Assembly (NCBI RefSeq): GCF_016612505.1
Contig: NZ_JAENRR010000017.1
Location: 25,069-89,068 of the forward strand
Length of the DNA stretch: 64,000 bases
Source of the DNA: Carboxylicivirga marina
GTDB lineage: Bacteria > Bacteroidota > Bacteroidia > Bacteroidales > Marinilabiliaceae
Direction of reading: 5' to 3'
Shown: one piece after another, positions 9,355 to 18,773 of the stretch
Numbering within the stretch: the stretch's first letter is position 1
Layout: each line of letters begins with the position of its first letter
Notes under the pieces: model-generated
Databases searched by the model: none
What the model saw: the letters and a program-made list of their open reading frames with translations, nothing else
Told to the model about the DNA's origin: nothing
Position numbers and translations under genes: made by a program

Positions 9355-10053
9355 ATGCCCTTAAGATACAGTTTGGTGCCCAACACCTTAAAAACAAAAT
9401 CAGGAAAATACATTAGCTCAGTAAATAAAAACGATAGTTATACCATTGAGCACGTTATTGAGCACATGATAAGGCGTGGCTCAACAGTTACCAAAGCTGA
9501 AGCATTAGCTGTAATGGAAGAATTCAGTCATGCCATTGAAAGCCTTGTGAGTGATGGCGCTCATATCAAAACCGAACTATTCAATATCACACCAAGCATA
9601 AAAGGCACCTTTAACGATGAGCATGAAAGTTTTACGCATAAAAAGCATCAGGTAAAATTAAACCTGCGCCCTGGTAAACGATTATTGCAAATTGAACAGC
9701 AAATAAAGGTTAAGCAAGTCACACATCAACAGCGCTCCCCACAACTTATTCGTTTTATTGATTTACACACAAAAAAAACAGATGGAACTTTTACCCCTGG
9801 TCAGGTAGCATCTATAAAGGGTCGCTTACTTAAATTTGACGAAACAGATCCAGAGCAGGGTATCTTTCTATCAAATAATGACGGTCATGAACTGAAAATA
9901 GAACACATTGTTAAAAACAAGCCGTCTGAGTTGCTATTCATCTTCCCTGAGAAAATCAATAAAAGCATATACTCTATTTCTGTGAAGGCTAAATTACCAC
10001 GCACACAATCTGTTCGACAAGGAACTCTCAACCTGCAACTCACTGTCTTATAG
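9355..10053 (+). CDS. HU-like DNA-binding protein with DUF4469-type C-terminal domain
   Basis: A 232-residue cytoplasmic protein without a signal peptide. Residues 1-125 have the Bacteroidota HU-like (HU-HIG) pattern: MPLRYSLVPNTL, then helices around VIEHMIRRGSTVTKAEALAVMEEF and a basic RPGK turn. Residues 140-232 form a beta-rich domain with VASIKGRLLKFDETDPEQGI, typical of the DUF4469/Ig-like extension found with these HU domains. Such proteins are nucleoid-like factors of uncertain role. The gene has no link in function to the PUL enzymes around it. It is followed by three 23-bp-spaced palindromes at 10082-10150, which could be its operator or a 3' structure. Family assignment is by pattern recognition only. 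Confidence 0.8.
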   Translation: MPLRYSLVPNTLKTKSGKYISSVNKNDSYTIEHVIEHMIRRGSTVTKAEALAVMEEFSHAIESLVSDGAHIKTELFNITPSIKGTFNDEHESFTHKKHQVKLNLRPGKRLLQIEQQIKVKQVTHQQRSPQLIRFIDLHTKKTDGTFTPGQVASIKGRLLKFDETDPEQGIFLSNNDGHELKIEHIVKNKPSELLFIFPEKINKSIYSISVKAKLPRTQSVRQGTLNLQLTVL

Positions 10054-10081
10054 AAAACTCCACACAAGGCACTATTATAAC

Positions 10082-10150
10082 ACCCAGTTAGGTTCTACTC
10101 TCAAACCCAATTGGGTTTTATATTAATACCCAATTGGGTCGTACACTATT
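10082..10150. repeat. Three tandem 23-bp units each starting with an ACCCAATTGGGT palindrome
   Basis: Units start at 10082, 10105 and 10128, exactly 23 bp apart. Units two and three begin with the perfect 12-bp palindrome ACCCAATTGGGT. Unit one has a degenerate form (ACCCAGTTAGGT). The spacer halves share little. The arrangement looks like a phased array of protein-binding sites and less like a terminator, because no T run directly follows the stems. Confidence 0.75.
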
Positions 10151-10584
10151 ACCTTTTAAAGCTTATAGGTTTGTTATACTTCTCTCTCACTGATATTCCA
10201 TCTTTCTTGATTACGGGCTGCCAATCAGGCATATTATAAAATACCTATTACTATCAATTTTGCCCTATTTATATATTTGATTGGGCTTTCCGCCCAAACC
10301 CGACTTCATATTTTTGGCCAAAAAAACGAAGCAAAAAAGGTCAAGGCTGCTTTCAAAATCTCTTTCTTATTTACCTAGAACTTAAGTGCAACCGAGTGAT
10401 TTTCGAGCAAGCTCTCAACTTCTCGGTTTTACTAAAGCTCATAGCCAAAATCAAAACCTATTTTAAAAAAGGGCAAAACGCATGACGCTTAAAGAACACA
10501 CGCCTACAAACAATCTCGCTCACAATCATCTCTTTTAATCATAGCGATAAGCATGTCCTAATTTTATTTTGGACACCTTCTTGA
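10151..10584. other. Gene-free region with degenerate recurrent intergenic element
   Basis: No convincing gene is present in these 434 bases. A short hairpin TTGGGC/GCCCAA lies at 10281-10297. The string at 10318-10350 (CCAAAAAAACGAAGC followed by AAAAAAGGTCAAGGC) resembles one at 26343-26375 in another gene-free stretch. It may be a decayed copy of the same repeat. The region separates the HU-like gene (plus) from the convergent 3' end of the macroglobulin-like gene (minus). Confidence 0.45.
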
Positions 10585-13500
10585 TTAATGATTTCCCTTA
10601 TAAAACTCTATTTCGTGCAAATACTTCACCTGGTCCATCATATAAAAATCAGGTAACAGAACACTCTTTTCGCGCCAATACTTAGGTTGATAGCTCACCC
10701 GGTTAATGAGTGAACGACGCGCAAACTGATCTTTTAGTGCCTGGCGTTTCAACTTTTCTCCCTGAATTTTTATCTGGGAAAAGCATAATTCGCGCGAGTA
10801 AGCAATCGCTTGTCCATCGGCCATTAATTCTACTTGTTCAACCTGGTGTTTGAGTACTGGTTGATCACCCAAATGGGTATATGAACATTGCAGATGGTTA
10901 TTAGTGAAAGCTACTGACTCATATCGATGACCTGGTTTGATATAACGGTCAGCCGTTTGAAATGATTCAGCGGCCGCTGCAGCCCACCATTCGCAATGCA
11001 TTATTTTATTGGTTTGGCTATCGATTAACATACGCCCATCGTAAAAGCTATGGTAGCTACCTTCAAGCTGTTCAAAATCGATAACTATCACTTCTTTGCC
11101 ACGGTATGTATTTAGCCCTTTCAGACGGTATTTAAAGCTATTTCGATGTGCTTTATCAACAAAGGGCATCAAGGTCTGTAAAGGATCGATTAGTTGTACC
11201 ACTTCGTTGCTTATACTTGCCAGCGGTTCCCACCTGATAGCCTGTCCGTAATCATCAGTTTTATAAACTCGCCCTTGCACAATATTTGATATATGAGGCA
11301 CCTGGGCACGTAGCACATTATTTTGTTCTATTTGTAGTCCAAAATCGGCTAAGCCATACAGTAAGTTATCTTTCATTAGCATCTGACGATACACCGCCTC
11401 AAAGGCTTGTAGCTTATCTTTTCTTTTGGCAGCAGCAATGGCGTACACTTCTTTCATCACTTGTTCAACAGATAAATCAGATGGCTGGTCAGTACGACTA
11501 ACACATGTAACCTGCATGGCTTTGTTTTTAAGTTGCTCAAGCGAAAGCTCCACATACCCTTTACCGGCATTACTAATTTGTATTATATCATCATTTGCAA
11601 GCATGGCCTTTTCCAAAGCAAAGATACCGGATGCATTAGCAGTTGTTCCAATGGGTGAATCTTTTAAGCTGATATCCGCAAAAGCTATCCCTTGCCCCTG
11701 CTCATCCAACACAATACCTATTAACAAGTGCTCTTGTGCATATTCGACTTGATAGCGCTGCCATTTATCTTGGGTAAATTGATGTGTTGTACTTGTTCTT
11801 TTATGCCTTATCTCAGCTACATGTTTATCTGCATCTATATTGTTTGATAATGCCTGATCAACAACTCCAAACACCTCACGTTTGGCTCCAGGCAATGATG
11901 AGTTTGACATACCAGCTACATCCACTCTAAAGGCTTGTGCTACATCTGAATTATAAAACTCAATGCTAGCTTTTCCTTCATTATCCGTTTTAACACTTGG
12001 CTTCCAGAATAAGGTAGCTCGTTTATCAAAGGTAATTGCTTCATCAGCCTCACCATCATATAAAGGACTGTAAAACTCACGCTCACGTGTGTAACCAAAC
12101 AGGCGCAAGTTACCCACCCCTTTCTTCTTTTTACCCGAATAAAGACCTTTGCCGTCTTTGGTATAAATAGACAATACAGCGGGTGGTAAATCATATGGGC
12201 TGCCTTCTAAAGTACTTTGCACAGACAAAGCATACTGAACCGGATGATTTTTTAAATCGTGACGCAGTTCTATTGACTGCATAGTGGCCGGATCCATACT
12301 AATAAAATCATTGAGTTCTAATGGTGGCTGCAGACCATTCAAATAACCATTTCCATCGGTACTACCTATAAACTGACCATCAATAAATATATAAAAGGTA
12401 TGTAAGCCCTTATTAGGCATTACAAAATGGATGTATTCCTTTGACACTACCGGCGCCTGATAAGAACCTTCGCTCGAAACATCATCAGCATTGGCATCGA
12501 TACTTCTCTCAAAATTACCGCTCAACAACACATTATCATTAGCAAGCTCGTCGTGCCCATTTACAGTTACTTGCAGTTCGGGTATGGCATCAAATAATAG
12601 GTCGATTAAACCACTGTGCCAGGGCGTATTTTTTGCAATGGCTTCTACCTGTTTTTCACTAATCATGGCATTGGCTGCTCCAAAAAATTCGTTCATCTCC
12701 TCCTTGGGCGTCTTTTCTCTGTTGGAAACAACTTCAACTTCCTGAATAAATATATCAGTTGTATCCATCAGTCCTAAATCCGTTAATCGTTCTTTTTGTG
12801 CTCGCACCACTCCGCTACGATCAAAAGCACTTGCATCTACATGCGACGCATCACTGGTAAAGAAAGTGGTCGCTACGTTCTCCTCTACATTCATCCGTTC
12901 ACGCGCCCCTTTATCAACAGGCTGAAACGACAGGTTAGATTCAAGTTCAACCACAAAATCACTTTTGTACGATAGTTTATTTCGTGTTTGAACCACCACA
13001 TCAACCGTATCATTAAAATCAAACAGGGGGAAATTAAACTGTCCTTTTTCATCTGTTTTAACGCGGTAAAAATCAACGATATTACCTTGTGTTATCATGG
13101 TCACCTCCACTCCTTTTGATACAGGTTTATTGCTTTTACGTTTTTTCACTTGCCCCTTCACATACATGCCCTCTTCCATCGTATAACTTGGTTCAGGTAC
13201 ACTATCAAGTAAACAGGCTTTCCAGTTAAAGCGTCGCCATCCATTGGTCAGCATTAGTAACTCCATCTTATTGTGTGCTCCCCGGCTGTTCTCTAACAGT
13301 TCCGGAAGCCTAGCTGGAACATTGGGTATATCCGACGAAATACTCAGGTAATCAACTAAGCTGTGGTGCTGATATAATGAGTCTGGCACCAGTGAAAGGT
13401 CACTGACAGCCATTGAGAAATCACCTTCAATAGCTTGCCCTTGTTTATCCGTCACTTGCAAATTTACTTTCACGGCTTCTCGCCTGTTTGGTTCTCTATC

Positions 13501-14625
13501 CGATACCTGAATAGCAATATTAAGTTCATCATAATGATTAATGAAGGAAAGTCTTTCGCAACGAGGTATTTGCAAGTGATCCAAAACGGTAAATTGCACC
13601 ACGCCTGTTCTGAATTTATTCTTGGGAATCGTAAACGTAAGGCTTCGACCATTTATTTTACCCTGTAGAGCTACTTTCACCGAACCATTCTGCATGGCTA
13701 ATAAATAAACCATGGGTTGCTTATCGTGTGCTTGTGCCATCACCTTTACTTCAATTTCTTCGTTGGCATAGGTATTTGTAACAGTCATTGAATACCCTTG
13801 TGCTCGTACGCTTGGTAGTGCGAACCGCAGATTTTCACCATTGTTACCCGATATAACAGCCATATATTGTCTTCCGGCTAAGGGCTTTAATGAAAAGTAA
13901 CCCTTTCCATCTTTCAGGGGTTTGATAAAGGCATAACGCTGACCTGTATCATCAATAATATAGCCCTCAAAATCCATGGCTTTGCCAAGCTGATTAAGGC
14001 CTTCAAAAGCCACCAGAGAGTTTAGTCCAGCGACAAGCTCACCACCTTCAGGAAAAAATTGAAGAGCCAGTTCGGGTGCTGATACAATTTTTGTCGCTAA
14101 TGATAAAGTGTCATCAATTAAATTGTCAGATGCATTGACCAATTCAGATGACAACAAGGAATTGCTCCTTATTGATTCGGCCTCATTCAAAATCATAATC
14201 TGCCGTTTAAAGAAGAAATCGGCACCGGCGTTACGCATCCAGTTGGTGTAGGCTACCGCTAAATATTTGCCACTCGACAAATCTTCGTGTAAAGGGAAGG
14301 TCCCCTGACACCTTCCCTCATTCACCTTAAATATTTTTTTACTAACCACCTTGCCATTAGGATTAATCAACTCGAGGTAAATAATCTTTTCAGCCTTTTC
14401 GGGTTTATGATTGGCAGCATTTAAAAGGTAAGCTTTAAACCAGGCATCGTCGCCAGCATGGTACACTGGCCGGTCAAAATGCAAGTATAACTTCTCCTGA
14501 TGATTATGAATTGTTTGCTGGTGTATTTTATCAACCAATCGTTTAAGGGGTGCGTCATCGATCAGGCCAAAGGCTGAAACCATAAGGCCAGCCATAAGAA
14601 TTATTAATGGAAGTAATTTTTTCAT
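10585..14625 (-). CDS. Large secreted macroglobulin-like (MG2) protein with carboxypeptidase-regulatory domains
   Basis: A 1346-residue protein with a signal peptide (MKKLLPLIILMAGLMVSAFG). Residues 40-160 carry the MG2-like motif KLYLHFDRPVYHAGDDAWFKAYLL, seen in alpha-2-macroglobulin-type Bacteroidota proteins. Further beta-sandwich domains follow. A carboxypeptidase-regulatory-like fold is suggested around residues 480-560 (YVKGQVKKRKSNKPVSKGVEV) and again near residue 1020 (LIGIVLDEQGQGIAFADISL). The block ATLFWKPSVKTDNEGKASIE is typical of relatives that carry a TonB-plug-like region in the middle. No thioester motif is seen. The location is probably the outer membrane or periplasm. It lies downstream of the SusC/D block on the same strand after a 172-residue secreted protein. 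Its role is unknown; envelope defence or transport support are guesses from the family. Confidence 0.8.
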   Translation of the reverse strand: MKKLLPLIILMAGLMVSAFGLIDDAPLKRLVDKIHQQTIHNHQEKLYLHFDRPVYHAGDDAWFKAYLLNAANHKPEKAEKIIYLELINPNGKVVSKKIFKVNEGRCQGTFPLHEDLSSGKYLAVAYTNWMRNAGADFFFKRQIMILNEAESIRSNSLLSSELVNASDNLIDDTLSLATKIVSAPELALQFFPEGGELVAGLNSLVAFEGLNQLGKAMDFEGYIIDDTGQRYAFIKPLKDGKGYFSLKPLAGRQYMAVISGNNGENLRFALPSVRAQGYSMTVTNTYANEEIEVKVMAQAHDKQPMVYLLAMQNGSVKVALQGKINGRSLTFTIPKNKFRTGVVQFTVLDHLQIPRCERLSFINHYDELNIAIQVSDREPNRREAVKVNLQVTDKQGQAIEGDFSMAVSDLSLVPDSLYQHHSLVDYLSISSDIPNVPARLPELLENSRGAHNKMELLMLTNGWRRFNWKACLLDSVPEPSYTMEEGMYVKGQVKKRKSNKPVSKGVEVTMITQGNIVDFYRVKTDEKGQFNFPLFDFNDTVDVVVQTRNKLSYKSDFVVELESNLSFQPVDKGARERMNVEENVATTFFTSDASHVDASAFDRSGVVRAQKERLTDLGLMDTTDIFIQEVEVVSNREKTPKEEMNEFFGAANAMISEKQVEAIAKNTPWHSGLIDLLFDAIPELQVTVNGHDELANDNVLLSGNFERSIDANADDVSSEGSYQAPVVSKEYIHFVMPNKGLHTFYIFIDGQFIGSTDGNGYLNGLQPPLELNDFISMDPATMQSIELRHDLKNHPVQYALSVQSTLEGSPYDLPPAVLSIYTKDGKGLYSGKKKKGVGNLRLFGYTREREFYSPLYDGEADEAITFDKRATLFWKPSVKTDNEGKASIEFYNSDVAQAFRVDVAGMSNSSLPGAKREVFGVVDQALSNNIDADKHVAEIRHKRTSTTHQFTQDKWQRYQVEYAQEHLLIGIVLDEQGQGIAFADISLKDSPIGTTANASGIFALEKAMLANDDIIQISNAGKGYVELSLEQLKNKAMQVTCVSRTDQPSDLSVEQVMKEVYAIAAAKRKDKLQAFEAVYRQMLMKDNLLYGLADFGLQIEQNNVLRAQVPHISNIVQGRVYKTDDYGQAIRWEPLASISNEVVQLIDPLQTLMPFVDKAHRNSFKYRLKGLNTYRGKEVIVIDFEQLEGSYHSFYDGRMLIDSQTNKIMHCEWWAAAAAESFQTADRYIKPGHRYESVAFTNNHLQCSYTHLGDQPVLKHQVEQVELMADGQAIAYSRELCFSQIKIQGEKLKRQALKDQFARRSLINRVSYQPKYWREKSVLLPDFYMMDQVKYLHEIEFYKGNH

Positions 14626-14719
14626 AACGTGGAAGCAAGCATATTAAAACATAAAAAATGGGGTAACTTCCTTCACAAGAAACCACCCCACCAAAAAGTC
14701 TAATTTTAAATAAAAAGGG

Positions 14720-15238
14720 TTAGTTTTTATTTTTCTTTTTCGTCTTTTTTGAGTCTTTGGTCGCATTGATGCAATTAACATCCAACTGCGCTTTATCTTT
14801 TGCAAAAGCTTGTTCTGCAGCCAGTTGGGCATCTCTAAAGCGTTGTTGTTCTGCTTTATTGTCGAAACCCATTTTTTGATCTGAGATATGTTTATTTAGT
14901 TTATTCTCTATCGCCGCTATATAGTTATCCACATTTTTCATTGTATGTGTAAAAAAATTAAACTCAGCTTTAGTAATCTTTTTCTTCACAAACTTACGCA
15001 TACTCAAATCAAGCATCTCATAAGGAAATTCTTCTTTTGAATAGTACCCTTTTGTTTTTCGCCTCTTAATGGCCTCAATCTCTGTTGTATAATATGCCAG
15101 TTCATCAAAAATTTCCGATACGTTTTCGCATTCTTCTATTAAAAGTTCTTTACCAGAATCTTCTTGAGCATTTACGACTGCAACACAGCACAACAACACA
15201 ATGCTTAATAGTACTTGATTAACGATTTTGTACATCAT
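14720..15238 (-). CDS. Secreted protein of unknown function with Lys-rich C-terminus
   Basis: A 172-residue protein with a signal peptide (MMYKIVNQVLLSIVLLCCVAVVNA). The mature part is charged and probably helical (two long Glu/Lys-rich stretches), contains a Cys near each end, and finishes in KDSKKTKKKNKN. That polybasic end resembles the tails of the sulfatases at 34501, 35990 and 37585. The gene lies 94 bases upstream of the macroglobulin-like gene and just after repeat copy B, so it may form a two-gene unit with 10585-14625. I do not recognise the family. Size and helicity recall the small secreted proteins at the left end, but the sequence similarity is weak. Confidence 0.7.
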   Translation of the reverse strand: MMYKIVNQVLLSIVLLCCVAVVNAQEDSGKELLIEECENVSEIFDELAYYTTEIEAIKRRKTKGYYSKEEFPYEMLDLSMRKFVKKKITKAEFNFFTHTMKNVDNYIAAIENKLNKHISDQKMGFDNKAEQQRFRDAQLAAEQAFAKDKAQLDVNCINATKDSKKTKKKNKN

Positions 15239-15313
15239 TAATTGATTAATTATAAATAATGGGATTGTATAAGGCTTAAACCTTATACAATCCTTATAAA
15301 CTAAACCAGTAAT

Positions 15314-15430
15314 TATACCGATTACTAATCAAAATGTGCCTTAAAACTAAGACGCTTTGATTATGTATCGGCATTAACCATTGTAATGAGCAAAATGGCT
15401 TTCAGCGCATTTTGACATACAATTGGTATT
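15314..15430 (-). repeat. 117-bp two-hairpin MITE-like repeat, copy B (inverted relative to copy A)
   Basis: Read on the minus strand this matches 284-400, including both internal hairpins and the ATACCAATT / AATCGGTAT ends. The start of the element on the minus strand overlaps the TAA stop (15429-15431) of the T9SS surface protein gene. Both copies therefore abut a stop codon, but in opposite orientations relative to the gene. It probably forms the 3' untranslated hairpin of the SusC/D operon transcript. Confidence 0.8.
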
Positions 15431-18400
15431 ATTGCTTAACAATCTTTCCTGTAAATCGCTCTTTCGTTTCTGAACCTGAGAGCACAACAATATAAATACC
15501 TGATGGCATGTGTGCCACTGGAATATCCATCGATGAATCTGAAATGGTTTTTTGTATCATCAACATTCCTGACAGGCTATATACTTGAACATTGGTAAAA
15601 CCATCGGCATTATTAATGCTTAACGAATAATCCACCGGCGATGTTAAAGGATAAACCGTTAATTCATCCTCCTCCTTATCAGGCTCAACAAAATCTTTTG
15701 CTAAGGCACTCTTATTCACAGCATCCATTGGTATTTGCATATCAAAAGCAAAAGGTTGAACAACACCAGTTCTGAAACCCTGACTCTTGTATTTGTAATC
15801 CATGGTTAGTACCCAATAAGCATCGTCAACAGTTCGTACACTGTCTTTGAATATTGAGCCAGCAAACTCGGCCGGTGCACTAATAATAAAGCTTACAGGA
15901 TCATAAACAGGCGCAGTTGTCACAATAGTAGTCGAATCAGGAATCGTTAATACCTCATCATAAGCCTGCTCAACCGTTTTAATGCGATTAGCTCCTGGCA
16001 CATAGGTCAATGTTAAATCATCACCACCTTTCCAGTAAATTGATGTAGAGTCGGTAGGTACAAAGCTCGTATCTAATATAGCCGTATAAACGCCATTGAT
16101 ATCGTAGCTCGTCAATAAAGTGCCATAAGGCGCACTTTTACCTCTATTCACGATGGTTGAATCGCCATAATCCCAGGTGATATTACCTTTACGCATGTAT
16201 GATTGGAAGCTACCAGTTATCGTATCACCGAAAGAAAACTCAACATAACTAGTGTCTTTCACTACGATTGTATCTAATAGTAATTCAAGGCCATTAGCAA
16301 AGAAAGGAATGGCCACTAAAGTATCGTTCTCAGGAACAAAACGTCCCAACGTATCCGTCATTTCAGCACCATTGTAGCTCCATTTTACCAAACCAGAATC
16401 GGTTCGTGCTTCAAGCAACTCTTCCCATTGTGGCACCCAAACGCCTGTTACATTCTCAGTACGACCCCAATCATATGATCCTTGGTCATTTAAATAGGTT
16501 TCAACAGGTGTTACACGTGTACTGTCTTCAAACATCCATTCAACAGAGCCAAGGGGTGTTTGAACAGTTACCGTATCCCAATCCGTTATCTGATAGAAAT
16601 CTAAATCTAAATTCAATATTAATGAATTCTCATCGTGGAAATAACGGGATACAAAAGTTGCAAATGAACGCTTAGTTGGTAATATATCCGGATTACCGAT
16701 GTTCTCACTATCATTAATGGAAATCATGAAATCTGCAGGATCAATATTGACCTGCTGAGCATCTGGATTTTCTGACTCCTGATCGTCAAACACATAATTA
16801 ACTTGCAGATCTTGTGTGAACTCAACAAAAATAGATGATAAATCATCCGACAATATTGCTTTATGAGCAAAGGCATCCGCTCCTGCCATCTGGCTATGAA
16901 GAGTCATGTCAAATGGCAAAACAACTCCTCTGTCCCAGCCCTGAATAGATGTACCTGTATAGATAATATGCAAGTGATCTGAAAACAACACTGGCTTGGT
17001 AAATTCCATCTCTACTTTATTTCTTTCGTAAATGGTGCCATAAATAGGGTGTTCCCACGATGGAAAGGCAAAATTTACTAATGAGTCCTTAACCATGGTT
17101 CCATCCATTGTAGTAATCTCCACAACGAAATCACCTTTCGCCAAGGCATCCAGAGCATATAAGCCTAAAGTAAATTCAAACTCCACAATGACTTTCGTTG
17201 CCGCCGAATCGGTTATAGCTACCAATGGCAGAGGTGGTACTCCCGGACTATGGTTTACAACAGGCTGATCTGTAAACTTAACAACCGAAGCATCTTCGGT
17301 AGTTGACAAGTTATCTCCTGAATAGGATATAGTTATTTCATCTGTTTTGATGGTTGGTGATTCCATAAAAACACAAAGTTCATTTGCTCTATCCTCATAA
17401 AACGTAACATTGGTAATATTCCTTACCTGGTTATTCACCTTAACTTCAAATGAGCTAACAATATCTACAGGTAAAACATTTAACTCTTTACTTAAGTAGA
17501 CCCTAACATAAGTTCCTAATAAATCAGTAGCAGGGTCAAGGGTTAGCTGTGCATCTGCCCCCACCATACTATTTACGACAGGAAAATCACTCAAAGCTTC
17601 CAAAACACCTTCGTCGGCAGACTTGATGTTTTCCCCTGCATAACTAACAGTCAGAATGTCATTAGCTACTGCTGGGCTAGATAATCTAAGTACAATTTGT
17701 TCAAGGTTATCCTCAACAGTGTACAAGGAGTCAATTGCTAGACTACCAGACAGACTGCCATTAATAGTGAAACCACCGCCGTCAGTCAGGTTGAACTGTT
17801 GCATATCCTTATCAAAACGAATGGTAACAAAAGTTCCATCATTAGTCCAACAAGGTTTACGCAATAAAGGAGGTACAATTGGTGAGTTATTGGTAATCTC
17901 CAATCCTTCGTAGGACTGCATGGTATTATCGTTAACACTTATAAAACCACCTATACTTTTATCATACACCACTTTTACACTATGGTGGCGATAAGTAATA
18001 TTGGTGAAATACAGTTTTACTTTTGTACCGTTATTATAAATATCAACTTTTTCAATTTCAACATCTTCCTCACTACCTTTTGTATTTACATCAATGTCAA
18101 AGCCATGTCCAACATAGATTGTTGTATCGTTAGGAATCGTTAAGGCTTCGCTTAACTCTAACTCAGCTGTCATGCCATCTTCAGCCGTTGCACCCTGTGA
18201 AATTTCCACCGGTGTCCAACCATACAGGTGGCAAACACGTAACTGCACCATACCGTCGGACGAAGGACTTTGCTTAAAGCGAATACGGTATGGGCTTTTG
18301 GCATCGATATTTTCAGCCCATATAGCTTTGCTAAGTGACAATTTATTATGAGTACCAGTCCATGCTACTTCACCATTAATTTCAACATCCATCGTTTTCT

Positions 18401-18740
18401 TAAAGCCTAACAAGAGCTTAGAAACTCCTAACATCTTATCTGCCGGCACTACCGCTTCAAGATATTCCCCCTCCATGATGTTGATACGCTTTCCTTCTAT
18501 CACCATACCATCGATTGGGTCACGGCCTACAATATTTGAAAAACCATACCACTCAATGCCAGAGTAGGGAGATACCCATTTCCATGAATATTCCGGGTTA
18601 TCAGTAACCACTGTTACATCTGCCTTTTTTATATCGACAAAGTCTTCACGAACAGCCACTGTTTCCTGTGCAATGCTATTGCCAAAACCCAGCACAAGCA
18701 TTATGGTTAGTAGAAATATATATTTTATATTGTTTTTCAT
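15429..18740 (-). CDS. T9SS-secreted multidomain surface protein in SusCD operon (probable glycan-binding)
   Basis: A 1103-residue protein with a signal peptide (cleaved near GNSIA). The N-terminal 170 residues form a putative carbohydrate-binding beta-sandwich (WKWVSPYSGIEWYGF, LRVCHLYGWTP). At least four SwmB/Ig-like repeats follow from about residue 290 to 780, each with a FVTIRFDKDMQ- or YVRVYLSKELN-type strand and an ITISYSGDNL-type end. The last 80 residues are a T9SS sorting domain (LTVYPLTSPVDYSL...GIYIVVLSG). It starts 33 bases after the SusD stop, the place usually held by surface glycan-binding proteins. No catalytic motif is apparent. A glycan-binding function is inferred from operon position. 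A T9SS tail in place of a lipobox is a departure from classic SusE/F-type proteins. Confidence 0.85.
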   Translation of the reverse strand: MKNNIKYIFLLTIMLVLGFGNSIAQETVAVREDFVDIKKADVTVVTDNPEYSWKWVSPYSGIEWYGFSNIVGRDPIDGMVIEGKRINIMEGEYLEAVVPADKMLGVSKLLLGFKKTMDVEINGEVAWTGTHNKLSLSKAIWAENIDAKSPYRIRFKQSPSSDGMVQLRVCHLYGWTPVEISQGATAEDGMTAELELSEALTIPNDTTIYVGHGFDIDVNTKGSEEDVEIEKVDIYNNGTKVKLYFTNITYRHHSVKVVYDKSIGGFISVNDNTMQSYEGLEITNNSPIVPPLLRKPCWTNDGTFVTIRFDKDMQQFNLTDGGGFTINGSLSGSLAIDSLYTVEDNLEQIVLRLSSPAVANDILTVSYAGENIKSADEGVLEALSDFPVVNSMVGADAQLTLDPATDLLGTYVRVYLSKELNVLPVDIVSSFEVKVNNQVRNITNVTFYEDRANELCVFMESPTIKTDEITISYSGDNLSTTEDASVVKFTDQPVVNHSPGVPPLPLVAITDSAATKVIVEFEFTLGLYALDALAKGDFVVEITTMDGTMVKDSLVNFAFPSWEHPIYGTIYERNKVEMEFTKPVLFSDHLHIIYTGTSIQGWDRGVVLPFDMTLHSQMAGADAFAHKAILSDDLSSIFVEFTQDLQVNYVFDDQESENPDAQQVNIDPADFMISINDSENIGNPDILPTKRSFATFVSRYFHDENSLILNLDLDFYQITDWDTVTVQTPLGSVEWMFEDSTRVTPVETYLNDQGSYDWGRTENVTGVWVPQWEELLEARTDSGLVKWSYNGAEMTDTLGRFVPENDTLVAIPFFANGLELLLDTIVVKDTSYVEFSFGDTITGSFQSYMRKGNITWDYGDSTIVNRGKSAPYGTLLTSYDINGVYTAILDTSFVPTDSTSIYWKGGDDLTLTYVPGANRIKTVEQAYDEVLTIPDSTTIVTTAPVYDPVSFIISAPAEFAGSIFKDSVRTVDDAYWVLTMDYKYKSQGFRTGVVQPFAFDMQIPMDAVNKSALAKDFVEPDKEEDELTVYPLTSPVDYSLSINNADGFTNVQVYSLSGMLMIQKTISDSSMDIPVAHMPSGIYIVVLSGSETKERFTGKIVKQ

Positions 18741-18773
18741 CGTTCTGCTTTTTAACAGTTAAAATATCATTTA

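Noticed and set aside
11426..11752. Long opposite-strand frames within the macroglobulin-like gene and other large genes
   Set aside because: They are shadows of strongly supported genes and show no family features.
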